The notes under the pieces: model-generated | What the model was told of the DNA's origin: nothing | The model's input: only the letters and a program-made list of their open reading frames with translations | Database searches by the model: none | Translations under genes and position numbers: made by a program | Part shown: positions 25,080 to 36,764 of the stretch, in pieces | How the letters are laid out: every line of letters starts with the position of its first letter | Numbering within the stretch: position 1 is the stretch's first letter | Origin: Sinonovacula constricta | Lineage: Eukaryota > Mollusca > Bivalvia > Cardiida > Solecurtidae | Length of the DNA: 64,000 bases | Direction of reading: 5' to 3' | Assembly: GCA_007844125.1 (NCBI GenBank) | Contig: CM017572.1 | Location: 21,311,407-21,375,406, forward strand

Positions 25080-25430
25080 CATTGCAACATATAGCAACAT
25101 TTGAACAAATGTATTCACGTACACCCCAAATATAAATGTAGGAACAAATGTGTAACGAGACCTTTAACAAAAAGAGCAAACCCAACAGTTTCCGTCTTGG
25201 ACAGGCAAAAAAGGACTGACCGGGTTGCTTAAACCGGTTTTACAGAGCTCTAACTTCGCACTTCCTGAGGGGCTTTCTCAAATGCAAGTGGAAAAGAAAA
25301 CAGATATTTGAATAAAAAAAATGTCCAAGCGCTGACGTTTCCTTTGACAAGTTATGACGAAATTTGTGACGCCATTGAAAAATAAAGTCCACATAGTATT
25401 TAGAAGAGAGAGAAGTATTATTTAAATTTT
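25080..25430 (+). repeat. Repeat C, long copy 2
   Basis: It lies in the same orientation as copy 1, about 655 bp downstream, with the same block order. The two may be independent insertions or an old tandem duplication. Confidence 0.75.
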
Positions 25431-25664
25431 TACATAGAATTTTGGATTAAAACATTTCGTTCAGACTTTTATTAAATACCAAAGTCGACGAGAATTGCTG
25501 TATTTTAGGCGGTTAAATAATCACAGAGTAGTGTCAATGGTGTTAATTAAAATTCCAAAGATAAGTTTGTTTCAGCGGAGAAAAATTGAAGTCGGGGGTT
25601 AAAAAAACAACACCGGAAGGGTTTCACTATAATGGTCCGTGGCAGAATAGTAACTCACTAATTA

Positions 25665-25905
25665 GAAGCACCTGTGGCGTAGTGGAAGAGTCGCCAATTT
25701 GTAACTTCTCTGACTGCTCAGCCTCAATCCTCGTGGGTTCGAATCCCGTTCGGGGAAAAAGACTTGTGGGAATGTCTTCCAGCTGAAGTGCGGTGCGCTG
25801 GTTGAACACCTAGACATTTGTCTTGGGTCTGCCTCCACCAAAATAGAGGACGTCGCTATAATGCTCATAGTTGTTCGCTAAGATGTATTTCACAAACAAT
25901 GACCC
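25665..25905 (+). mobile_element. SINE A, nearly full length
   Basis: The head has tRNA-like A and B boxes (TGGCGTAGTGG and GGTTCGAATCC). The body follows with CTTCCAGCTGA, CTAGACATTTGTC and CCTCCACCAAAA, and the end reads TATAATGCTCATA. It is a SINE head and not a tRNA gene, since the body continues without a 3' tRNA end. Confidence 0.85.
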
Positions 25906-26089
25906 AACTTAATACTTTTTTAAGACTGGAGGGTCACACGTTCAATGATTTCTGTATGAAATGTTTGCTCTTCGGCAGGACAATATAAGTCTATATCGAA
26001 TTTCCGAGGGATAATTTGAATTCCCTTATTAAAAAGGATTCCTTCTCAAGCGGTTATGCATCAGCATTAAAAGAAAAAGAAGAAGGTCC

Positions 26090-26480
26090 GGACTGACAGA
26101 TGTTGATGTCAAATGTATCAGATTTCATCTTGCCCACGTTTCAACCTGGCTGACTCATTCACTCGCTACAAATGACAGCCGTGTGTGATTTATGTCCGAT
26201 TCTAATCTCCTTCTACCTGTCATGGTCTATTGTTTTATGTAGAAACACACCTGCCTTGATGCAAATTATTAGCATAAATATCGCACGCTGTAACAATGGA
26301 TCGTACTCTCTCTCTCGTCATTTCGTCGTTATAGGCTGTCCAAGTAATCTGCTTCCGGCCGCAGGAAAGACTGCAGTAAATATTAATAAAAATAGAGGAG
26401 AGTTATGGCAGTGTTGCACAGCATGCTGGGGAATATTGTTGTACATGTGCAAGCAACAGATTGTACGGCTGATCTTTTTC
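26090..26480. promoter_or_regulatory. Candidate enhancer island with a palindromic POU octamer site
   Basis: The island is repeat-free and compositionally balanced. At 26259-26275 it carries ATGCAAATTATTAGCAT, two inverted octamer-like half-sites separated by one base. Lhx3 acts with the POU factor Pit-1 in vertebrates, so a link with the Lhx3/4 gene 8 kb upstream is conceivable, but it is inferred. Confidence 0.3.
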
Positions 26481-26569
26481 TATGATAGGCTATAGGATAC
26501 AAGTATCTGTTGAGTGAAGAGAAATGTAGCACTGTTAGAATGTAAATAGGAAAAACCGAATGTCATCCG

Positions 26570-26608
26570 TTTTTGTTGTTGTTGTTGTTGTTTTTGTTGT
26601 TGTTTTTG
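26570..26608. repeat. (GTT)n microsatellite
   Basis: A short run of GTT with T-rich interruptions. Similar short GTT runs occur at about 27040 and 27460. Confidence 0.85.
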
Positions 26609-27088
26609 TGTGCCGTTTTGTTGTCATTCTCAAATGCTGGAAATAAGTTCCTGTACATTTTTCTTACTCTATAGTGCATGTGGTTGGTTTATGCCGTGCG
26701 AGTTTATTGTCAACAAAAGTTGTGTTGTTGTTGTTTTTTCAGCTTATGTTAATCTTTCTCTATTGTTATTGGAAAAACACGGACTCTACAACAAAGTACT
26801 TGTATCGAGACAATGTGCAATAAAAAGAATCATCACGTGTCAGGGCATGTACATGTTTGAATCCCGGACCCACACAATCTAATGAATGCTGAACCACTCT
26901 AAAGTCCAAAACTTGACCGAGACAATGTCAAGATGACACATTAACTGGTGCGTCCTTTGATCTTTGTGTCATTGATTTCTTGCCCAGTACACGCACTTAA
27001 ATGTTTTGATGAATTCTGTTGTGTGTGTTTTTTATGTTTGTTGATGTTGTTGTTGTTTTTGGAATGTTATGGCGCCAGGTGTGTGTGT

Positions 27089-27112
27089 GGGGGGGGGGGG
27101 GGGGGGGGGGGG
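27089..27112. repeat. Poly(G) tract of 24 bases
   Basis: An uninterrupted run of G after (GT)n. It could form a G-quadruplex, and its true length is likely to vary. Confidence 0.95.
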
Positions 27113-27519
27113 CGACGGGGGTATTTGTTTTGTTTCTTTTTGGTTTTTCAGTTTTCAGGGTTTTTTTATTAAAAGACAATGTAGCCAATCCGTGACACCG
27201 AAAAAAAAGAATCACCAATATTATGATAAATCTAAAATAAAAATCTACCATTTTTACAAATGACAATCCCGATGACAGTCTTACAATGTCGTGTTCCTTT
27301 GAATTGTTTCTTTCCTTTGGAATCACTTAACACTTGGTTTTAAATTATTATCTTGCCGATATGTCATCTTGACCTTTCTGTTTTGGCTGATTAAGAAAAC
27401 ACGTAAACTTCATATTCAACCTTTAGTAGTTTATATCAGTTCTGGTAATTGTTGGTGTTGTTGTGTTTGTTGTTGTTGTTGTTCTTTTTCCTTAGCTACC
27501 AACTGTTATACCTTTTTAA

Positions 27520-27715
27520 CCGTTTTATGTTTTGACCTGTTTTAAATTATAATTTATTTTTTAACATGATTGGTTTTTATATTTTTATATTTTTTACCTG
27601 CGTAATTTGGTTTTAACCTTATTATGCTCTATTCACATTTAACTTTGTATTCGGCGCCGTATGACCTGTTAAGTGTCGGTGTGCCGTAAAACCCAAATAA
27701 ATAAATACATAAATA
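27520..27715 (+). repeat. Possible retroelement 3' tail
   Basis: The stretch ends in GTGCCGTAAAACCCAAATAA followed by ATAA repeats, a tail style found in LINEs and V-SINE-like elements. The upstream part is not clearly assigned. Confidence 0.35.
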
Positions 27716-28099
27716 ACTGTCCTTAGCAAATATCCTTAGCTAAACAACTGTCGTTCAGCAAATTTACATAAAATACAAAGTAGAAAACAGTTTACCATAA
27801 AAATAAGTTGAAAAAAAAAACACTCTGCCAGAATCATCAGTTGTTCGCAATTTTCTAAAATGAAAAAAAATGATAATAAAGTTTTTTTTATTAAAAACTT
27901 GTTAATAAAATGTTTTTTTGTCGGGCAAAAGACGCAATAAAATCCGAATCATTACTAACATATACGAGATACAACCCATTATATTTTTTTTAATTAAAAT
28001 TCTTGTTCAAATTGTTTATTTTTCATTTCATTCCACAATAAATAAAAATTGTAGAAACATTAATAAAGGCAATTATATATTAAGCGGATGATTTAAAAC

Positions 28100-28540
28100 G
28101 AAAGTGGCTATTTCTCATTTCATTGAACGAGCCGTAGGAAAACACGTCTATAGGACTTGTCCAATTAAAAACCGTTACAATGATAAGAGTAATGTCAACC
28201 GTGCGAAGAACGACACCAATTAGCAACAGTGATAGTCTGTTATCTGATTGTTGCCGTCTTTCAACTTACATCCTTCAAAAACAATTCACTTACACGTGCT
28301 CTTCTGGCACCGGCGCGATAAGCAGGCAAGCTGAAACCGAATCTATTTCATCTTAATATAAAACAGAGCCGCCGATCAATTGCAGGAAAATTAAAAGCCG
28401 CTTCGCCAGGTAGTTGCCCGTCAATACGGCGGCGATACACGCAAACTTTTAATTAGACGGCAGACGACTTTGTTCTTCTTTATTGCCGCAGTTATAGCGG
28501 ATATGTTTTAATTTTCTGTCCCGTGGGTCGTTTCTAAAGG
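28100..28540. promoter_or_regulatory. Candidate regulatory or promoter island
   Basis: This repeat-free, G+C-richer block contains two TAATTAGAC- or AATTAAAAG-like homeodomain-type sites and GCCGCC/GGCGGCG clusters. It directly precedes a short open frame with a good splice donor at 28697, so it could be a promoter. Confidence 0.3.
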
Positions 28541-28542
28541 GT

Positions 28543-28696
28543 ATGGAGATGGTTGTCCGCGATACTGGAGCGCTGTTGAAGGTTTCCCGAGGAAGGAAAC
28601 TTGGGGAGATATCGGAAACCCGACAGTGTCAAAAACCGGAAGTGGTTGTGATGCCGATCATCCGGACGCTTGATGAGAGACAATCGGAACTCTCCT
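28543..28696 (+). CDS. Candidate first coding exon, unrecognised
   Basis: From ATG at 28543 the frame is open for 51 residues (starting MEMVVRDTGALLKV) and reaches TCCT followed by a consensus-like donor GTAAGT at 28697. The sequence is not AT-rich like its surroundings. No matching downstream exon was found and the peptide resembles no family I know, so it may be chance or part of a lncRNA. Confidence 0.2.
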
Positions 28697-29282
28697 GTAA
28701 GTTTCCATTTTCTTCAATCTCTTAAAGTTATTACATGAAAGGGAAATGTTTAATTATTGTTTTCCTGACTCGGAAAGGATAATTATTGTTTTCCTGACTC
28801 AAAAAGGATCTCGAACGACAGCGGATGCGGATATTCACTAATTCGCTCGACTGAAAAGGGGAAACAGGGATGGATAACGAGTTAACGGGAGAAATGATCA
28901 ATGTTGATATTAAGGCAATTTGTATGACTGTTTCCGTCAGAGTCCCTAGGGCATGTGTGTTGGATAAACAGACCTCACCTGGCTCATTGTCAATACAATA
29001 GACATAAACGAGGAGTTGGGGGGTAGAAGGAAAGCATTGCAATACAAGTCGTATCCCCGCCATTTGTCATACTATCTTTAATAAAACTGAAACTTAGTAA
29101 ACAAAAGTCCAATTAAAAATGCCTAATTATAGAATTAAAAGGATTTTAAAATATAAAATAAATTAACGCATATGCTTATCTGATTTTCATAATGCCCATT
29201 ATATTTCTTATTCGAGTAAATGAAGAAACTTTAATGCAAAGCGATTTTGCGAACATAGTGAAGTTTACTTTGTACACATTGT

Positions 29283-29485
29283 TTGGTCTACAAGACACAA
29301 AATATGGCACAAATTGTATTGTGTGCCTGTAATCCATGGTCTAGTTTGCTTGGCGCAAATTGTCAAGTACATCTGGCACACATTGTCTGGTTTACCTGGC
29401 ACATAGTGTCTAGTTTACCTGGCACGTATTGCCTTGCTTTATCTGACACACATTGTCTAGTTTACCTGGAACACATTGTCTAGCC
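29283..29485. repeat. Short-period minisatellite, about 24 bp
   Basis: Units of the type GGCACACATTGTCTAGTTTACCT repeat irregularly (29350-29485). The same phrase is embedded in the longer 58-bp units that follow. Confidence 0.8.
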
Positions 29486-29995
29486 CTAACTAGCTTACAA
29501 TGTATCTAGCACATATTGTCTAGTTTACCTGACATGTGACATACTAACTAGCTTACAATGTATCTAGCACATATTGTCTAGTTTACCTGACATGTGACAT
29601 ACTAACTAGCTTACAATGTATCTAGCACATATTGTCTAGTTTACCTGACATGGCACATACTAACTAGCTTACAATGTATCTAGCACATATTGTCTAGTTC
29701 ACCAGACATGGCACACACTAACTAGATTACAATGTATCTAGCACATATTGTCTAGTTCACCAGACATGACACACACTAACTAGATTACAATGTATCTAGC
29801 ACATATTGTCTAGTTCACCTGACATGGCACACACTAACTAGATTACAATGTATCTAGCACATATTGTCTAGTTTACCTGACATGGGGCATACTAACTAGT
29901 CTACAATGTATCCGGCACATATTGTCTAGTTCACCTAACATGGCACACACTAACTAGCTAACAATGTATCTAGCACATAATTTCTAGTTTTCCTT
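29486..29995. repeat. 58-bp minisatellite array
   Basis: About eight or nine units of 58 bp, each with ACTAACTAGCTTACAATGTA and then CTAGCACATATTGTCTAG. Exact spacing is seen between 29521, 29579 and 29637. The array grows out of the shorter-period repeat before it. Confidence 0.95.
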
Positions 29996-30344
29996 TTGTC
30001 AGAAAATGTGAAACATATTAGTATTGATTACTTAAAATGTTTTCAAACCCTATAAACAGTATCCTATACTATTCAATTGAAGGTTGCACTCAAGCAAAAT
30101 CATAATTAATTTGTATCCATCCGGTACCAAGATGCTTCAAAGTTAGTGTAGATTTATGCCACTGAAATTTCATTCTTTGTATTTTGTTAAGCTTAGCAGT
30201 TGTATGTACTATGGTGCATTAAAAAACTACCATTGAAATTAAAACTGTTTATAAACAAATAACCAGTTAGACAAAGGAGTCAAAAGCTAAGTTGTGATAC
30301 AATCGGCATGGAGGTCGCTCTGTATTAAGACCTTCTTACTAGTA

Positions 30345-31483
30345 AAGAAAGATCTTATTTTGAGGGTCCTACTAGCAAAAAGGTTTCGTAATTTGGCGGT
30401 CCAAGTAGCAAAGATGGTCCTACTAGCAAAGATGGTCCTACTAGCAAAGACGGTCCAATTAGCAAAGACGGTCCAACTAGCAAAGTTGGATCAACTAGCA
30501 AAGATGGTCCTATTAGCTAGGATGGTCCTACTAGCAATGACGGACGAACTAGCAAAGACGGTCCAACTAGCAAAGACGGCCCAACTAGCAAAGACGGTCC
30601 TACTAGCAAAGATGGTCCAACTAGCAAAGATGGTCCTACTAGCAAAGATGGTCCTTCTAGCAAAGATGGTCCTACTAGCAAAGATGGTCCTTTTAGCAAA
30701 GAAGATCCTACTAGCGAAGACGGTCCTACTAGCAAAGATGGTCCTTCTAGCAAAGACGGTCCTACTAGCGAAAAAGGTCCTACTAGAAAAGATTGTCCTA
30801 CTAGCAAAGACGGCCCCACTAGCAAGGATGGTCGTACAAGCAAAGATGGTCAAACTAGCAAAGATGGTCCAACTAGCAAAGATGGTCCTATTAGCAGAGA
30901 TGGTCCTACTAGCAAAGATGTTCCTACTAGCAAAGATGGTCCAACTAGCAAAGATGGTCCTACTAGGAAAGCTGGTCCTATAAGCAAAGATGGTCCAACT
31001 AGCAAAGATGGTCCTACTAGCAAAGATGGTCCAACTAGCAAAGATAGTCCAACTAAAAAATATGGTCCTGCTAGCAAAGATGGTCCAACTAGCAAAGACG
31101 GTCTAACTAGCAAAGACGTTCCAGCTAGCAAAGGCGGTCCTACAAGCAAAGATGGTCCTATTAGCAAAGATGGTCCAACTAGCAAAGATGGTCCAGCTAG
31201 CAAAAAAGGTCAAACTAGCAAAGATGGTCCTTGGTCCTATAAGCAAAGATGGTCCTACTAGCGAAGATGGTTCAACCAGAAAAGGTGGTCCAACTAGCAA
31301 AGACGGTCCAGCTAGCAAAGACGGTCCTACTAGCAAAGATGATCCAGCTAAAAGATGGCCGTGCAAGCAAAGACAGTCCAACTAGCAAAGATGGTCGTAC
31401 AAGCAAAGATGGTCCTATTAGCAAAAATGGTCCTATTAGCAAATATGGTCCTACTAGCAAAGACGGTCCCACTAGCAAAGAGA
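30345..31483. repeat. 18-bp minisatellite array
   Basis: About sixty units of GGTCCTACTAGCAAAGAT with scattered changes. Because 18 is divisible by three and the unit lacks stops in several frames, long frames arise on both strands (LAKMVL on +, LLVGPS and FASRTI on -). I call it non-coding. Single diverged units lie outside at 31518 and 32396. Confidence 0.97.
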
Positions 31484-31559
31484 TGTCCGTATATTTATAT
31501 GATCTTATGTTCTTGGTGGTCTGATTAGCAGAGAACACTCTTTTTTGACTGTTATGTTT

Positions 31560-33415
31560 ACATCGAATTCTCTCTTTGGATGACCAGATAAGCTAGGAAA
31601 TCCCTGAAGTTGCTCAGTCTCTTTTCACACAGAGAAGTTTCTGTACCTGCATAGTATTACTACAGAAGTATTATGAACATACATTTTATTACTATACGTC
31701 TTAGGTCGTACGTTTTTAGTTCAAACATATTTATTCTCACTTACTTTTTGCAATACATTTACACAAACACAAAACATACATGCAAATAGAGAAGGGATTT
31801 GAACGTAAGTATGGCTTACGTTTTAAGGGGACTGTATTATTGCACGGAGTTGACATCAAGAAAATATGGGCTTTTGTAGTTGTTTTCTTTTATTTGGGTG
31901 CAAATAGAGACGTTGATTTATTTAGCCTGGTCCCCCACGATACCAGTGCAGTTAGTGAATATGTAAATAAATCATAAGAACAAAACTCACCTGATGATAA
32001 CTCGAAATCAACTTATTTACCAACATCTTATCTTTTAATTACTTTAAAAAAAGTTCTATCACTTTCACAATTTATTGTTCGTGGGTGTAAACAATGGCAG
32101 CCATATTGAATATTAGTAAACTAGGTCACTCCATGTGCCCGGTGTAATGGTAAACTTATCGAAACTGTGGGATGCCAGAATCGCCACTGAATTCAGTGTT
32201 CAATTTAAATATGCCAATAGTCACACTAAGCTTATATGAACAGATAAATGTTATTTTCTGACATAGAAAATTGAAGTTTAACAATTGAAACTGTTAATAA
32301 CACGAACTAATAATTGATCTCTTGAGGTGGCGCTTCGGCGAACAAGCACGGGATATTGTGTTTACACCGGTACCGTGGAGCCACAGGTACCTGGGGGTCT
32401 TACTAGCAAAGTCTTTGTATCCATATGATTTACCGTTGATAATTTTTAAGATAGAATCAGCTGTGATATATTTTTATAAACGTATAATAAAAAGTTTAAC
32501 AGCAGATTGGAAAAGCGACAACGATTAGCCTTCTACGGCTAAATGTCACACTATTTATACTTGTATTTGTGTATAAAATGTATATGTCATACACTAAATA
32601 ACAAAGCAAGAACCGTTAAAGAACATCCATCAGATTTTATAATACCCATATTTTTATTTGTCTGCTATGGAATATTGTACTGGTATAGACTATACAGGTG
32701 TGCTTTGGTAGAAAACAGACCCCCACCTGAATGGGTGGAAAATTAATCCGGAATGAAAGGACAAATCGTCATGGCAACGTTAATTGAATTTGTATCAACA
32801 ATCTGTTCCTACTTACTGTTAATGAAATTAAGTTCTAATCGCTGTCTCACGACGCCAGGAGTGATATGATCTTTCCACCATAGCAGGCGGGTTTGATGGA
32901 TGTGCGGTGGTTTCATTTCCAAATATGGCCTTTTGACGATATTTCTGGAAAAAATAAGAGCTGCGTTGAGTTTGTTTTGTTTTATTACCGTTTGAATCTT
33001 TGTTATAAAAATCTGCTTTTGTTTTAATAGTATAAATATTTAATTAAAAAAGGGAAAATATTTTACGCATCTTTAAATCAAAAGATTCCAAACATTTTTA
33101 AATTTCTAGTAGCAAACGGTAAATCGCAGTTTTAATCAACATATTTTTAAACAGCGTAGAAAACGACAATACGTTTTTTAATCAATAGTTTTAGATCACT
33201 CTTCAACAAATAACAACAATCTTTAAACCCAGAAAACTTCACTCGATATACAAATGAAAACGAATGTTTAAATCATGTCGCAAAACTAAAATAGAAAAAA
33301 ATATGTTTAAAAAGGATAAATTCTAACAATAAATAAATAAAACAAAAAGAAAGTAACATGCATATAGAGGCATAGACTAGTTATATGTTTAGTTTGTTTT
33401 GTTTGTTACATCGCA
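31560..33415. other. Non-coding interval between minisatellites
   Basis: No gene or full repeat copy is seen here. One stray 18-bp unit is at about 32396, and the frames at 31780 and 32322 look like chance. Confidence 0.4.
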
Positions 33416-33417
33416 AA

Positions 33418-33652
33418 TGAACACAAATATGGTCATATTGGCAACGTCCATCTAATTATGTGTGGAGGAAGACTCCAGACTTATGTCTGGGTAGAAGCAC
33501 CGGCGCACCGCAGGTTAGCTGGACCCCCCCCCCCCCCCCCCCCCCCCCCGCCCCACACACACCTTAAAGTCCCGACCGGGACTCGAACCCACGCTGTGAT
33601 GGGCTGAAGGGGTTTCAAGTCAGCGATTCAAACCGCTCGGTCACGGGCGCCC
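33418..33652 (-). mobile_element. SINE A, full length, with poly(C) expansion
   Basis: In reverse complement it runs from GGGGCGCCCGTGACCGAGCG through the B box (GGGTTCGAGTCCC) to the ATGACCATATTTG end. A run of 26 C at 33524-33549 has grown from the C-rich middle of the SINE. Confidence 0.85.
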
Positions 33653-33734
33653 CCTATTAATATATGTATAATACTAGTGCCTATATTCTTTGCCTTGTTT
33701 AACATTGATCTTGACTTCATTTTCTTTTCCCATC

Positions 33735-34072
33735 TCTGTGTAATGAGACATACCTTTGACCTTGTGTAATAAGACATATCTTTGACCTTTGTGTAATGAG
33801 ACATACCTTTGACCTTGTGTAACGAGATACCTTTGACCTTGTGTAATGAGACATACCTTTGACCCTGTGTAATGAGACATACCTTTGACCCTGTGTAATG
33901 AGACATACCATTGACCCTGTGAAATGAGACATATCTTTGACCCTTGTGTAATGAGACATTTCTTTGACCTTTGTGTAATGAGACATACCTTTGACTATTT
34001 TGTAATAAGACATACCTTTGAATCTTGTGTAATGAGACATACCTTTGACCTTGTGTAATGAGACACATTTTA
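33735..34072. repeat. 26-27 bp minisatellite array
   Basis: About thirteen units of ACCTTTGACCTTGTGTAATG followed by AGACAT. Read on the - strand each unit carries AAGGTCAAAGGTAT, close to a DR1-type nuclear receptor site. The long frames on the - strand come from the repeat. Confidence 0.95.
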
Positions 34073-34099
34073 AATGGTATTCATACTTTTTTCACTTAT

Positions 34100-35600
34100 T
34101 TTTGTTGTTCAAAAGATGTGTTAATTTTTCTAGGAGTAACACTCAATTAATATCTTGTTTTAAATATAGGCTCAGGTATTATATATTTTTTACTAATTTA
34201 TGCTTCTATATGGAGGTTTCTTTCTTTTTGTTGTATTTCTTTCTTTTTATTGTATTTTTATTGTTAAGTATTAATCATTTTAAACATATATTTTTTTCTA
34301 TTTTAGTTGTACATGATTAAAACATGCGTTTTTTGTTTGTATACTGAGTGGAAATTTATAGATTTAAAGATTGTTATTTGTTGTAGAGTGATAAAAAAGT
34401 ACATGTATTGATTAAAAGCGTCTTGTTATTTTCTTTCATGTTTTGATTAATTTAAAGCACGTAAATATAGTCTATGCTGTTTAAGATGCGTTGATTAAAA
34501 ATGAGATTTACTGTTTGCTACTAGAAATTTAAAAAAAAACGCATTGAAATATTCTTCAATGTTTAGAATCTTGATTTAAAGATGTGTCAAATACTTTCCT
34601 TCTTTGACAAGATTAAATACATGTTTAGACGTTGAGAAGGATTTGTTCATAAAAAAGATTCAATAGCATTTACCAATATAATTAATTCGTCTGCAATTTT
34701 TTCTTTTTAATTTGCAAACGCTACAACGAGACTTTTAATGTTTTTTAAACTGTGCAATGTTTTACGACATATTGTTTAATTAAAAAAAGATGTGTAATAA
34801 TTCATAGCCAAGTTGTTTTTAAATTGAAGTTGTTTGTTATTATACTTATTTTGTTAATTTGTAAAATTTAAGTATTTAAACATTATTTTATAAATAATTA
34901 GCAAATTGCATCAATGTTTATTCATTTATTGATCACAAAAACCTTAAAATATGACCCAGTGATTATTTGATTTATTTTTTTATTTATTAATTAATCATCG
35001 TCGTTGTCGTTATTATTATTATTATCAATTATTATCGCTATTATTATCATAAATATTATTATTATTGTCAATATCATCATCAAAAATCATCATCATCATT
35101 GTCGTCGTTGTTATTATTATTATTATATTTTATTATTATTATAACTTAAAATGGGATTTACTTAAATAAGTAGTGAAAATTTATTCTCGTCGCTTTTTTT
35201 TTATTAGACTTGTGAATCAGTTTTATATAACCAGATTATATTTACCTGTCCTTCATTATTTCTAAATTATAGCTAATAATAAAATCATATGTTCATTATA
35301 TTTCGCGAAGTTTCGCTTACTCTTGCAAATTGCACAAAAAAAACACACACACACACACACAAAAACAAACAAATACAAACAAACACATCTACGCGCAGGT
35401 AGCGTTCTAGTTTTATATGTGTTCTATATTGTTTCATTTTTATTCACTTTTTTCAATGTTCTTTCAAGTATTAATATCATTAATATTAATTTGATTAATA
35501 TTAATAAAAGTCTTATTATTCATAAAAGTTGCATAATAATCCTTATGTTTCGGTTCATTTTTCGGTTATCAGGGGCTCGGGTAATATTCCGGAGTAGGCA
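34100..35600. other. Very AT-rich stretch with ATT/ATC microsatellites
   Basis: Simple ATT, ATC and AAT repeats occur at 34994-35150, and an AC run at 35340-35362. No coding signal is seen. Confidence 0.6.
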
Positions 35601-35739
35601 ACTAAAATGGTTAGTTAACTTATAAAGGCTTTTACCAATTCTTCAAAAGCGGGATTAACATATTACCATATAACTCAAACTATAGAATAGTTTCCTCTTC
35701 ATCCATCTACGCTCTGGCATGTTCTTGATTAATAGAACT

Positions 35740-36230
35740 GTCAACAAAAAATGCCCAAGGACTAAACCTGTCACTTTAAACTTTGCCGCATTTCAATGAT
35801 TATATTGGTGATGAACATTTTATGCTCAAAATGGCGGCGTGCATTATCCCTTGATGATTCTTGTACATTTATAGGCGCGGTATAAAACTGTTTATCATTT
35901 ACTCTTTAAAGTTGATAGAGTGTAATTTATTCAGTAAAGAGCGCAATAAGCGTCCATTGAAAGCAATCTGATGATTTCCCAAGGCGCCTGTCACACACAG
36001 AATAACCGCGACGGAAGTCCTAATGCGTCTCTCAACTACAAGTATAGTACCATATTGTTGTCGTCACATACTTTCCAATGACAGCTGATGGCTCGTTACA
36101 GAAAACAATATGGAGAAAGTTTTAGTTACTTTTCCGTAGATTGGGCGGATTTGATAGCGTGAAGTTCTGGAGGTATTTCTCTAAGGCAAAGGTATGATCC
36201 CATCAAATCAGCTGGCTATTAACAAGAAAT
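35740..36230. promoter_or_regulatory. Candidate conserved non-coding island
   Basis: It is repeat-free, compositionally balanced and flanked by AT-rich DNA. There is no meaningful open frame, so a regulatory role is inferred from context only. Confidence 0.2.
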
Positions 36231-36641
36231 GTTATGTCTTGCCAAAAACTTTAAACACTTCCCGATCATGAAATTGTGGTATGAAAACCATCGGCTAAAT
36301 ATATGACTGCAATGGTTTTTCATGGTTGTATTTTATTTATATAAGTATGATCTTCACCGAAACAAAAATGAATTGTTTCTTTTTATGCTATAAGCTTTTG
36401 TTTAGACGTACTATAGTAACTGTTATTGTTGTAATTTACTGTTGTTATTGTTTGGTAAAAAAAAACTTGTTTATGTTGTTGTTTTTGTGTCCGTATTAGT
36501 TTTTGTTGTTGTTAATAATAATCATTATTTTTGCTTTTGTAACTCGTTTTATTACTTTTGTATAATAAGTTCAGAAAGTGTATGTCTCGGGCAAAGAACA
36601 TTTCAGATTTTATAAATTAGTTGTAGGCTCTTTATGAACGA

Positions 36642-36764
36642 GGGGCGCCCGTGGCATAGTGGTAGAGTCGCCGATGTGTAACTCATCTGCCTGCTTGGCC
36701 TCTCACTGCGTAGGTTCAAGTCCCGTTCGGGGCGAAGGACTTAATGTGGTAGGTCTTCAATAGG
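36642..36764 (+). mobile_element. SINE A head, interrupted by SINE B
   Basis: It starts GGGGCGCCCGTGGCATAGTG, has the B box GGTTCAAGTCCCG and runs to GTCTTCAATAGG. The next base begins a SINE B insertion, and TCTTCAATAGG recurs on its far side at 37027-37037. Confidence 0.9.

Noticed and set aside
25665..25745. tRNA gene
   Set aside because: A and B boxes are present but there is no cloverleaf 3' half; the same head recurs in about a dozen copies followed by a common body, so it is a SINE.
30294..30983. 229-codon open frame as a protein gene
   Set aside because: It lies entirely in the 18-bp minisatellite; equal-quality frames exist on both strands, and there is no start context, splice site or domain.
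33628..34068. 146-codon frame on the - strand
   Set aside because: It arises from the 26-27 bp minisatellite plus part of SINE A.
29521..34072. CRISPR array
   Set aside because: Units are head-to-tail without unique spacers, in clear eukaryotic DNA.
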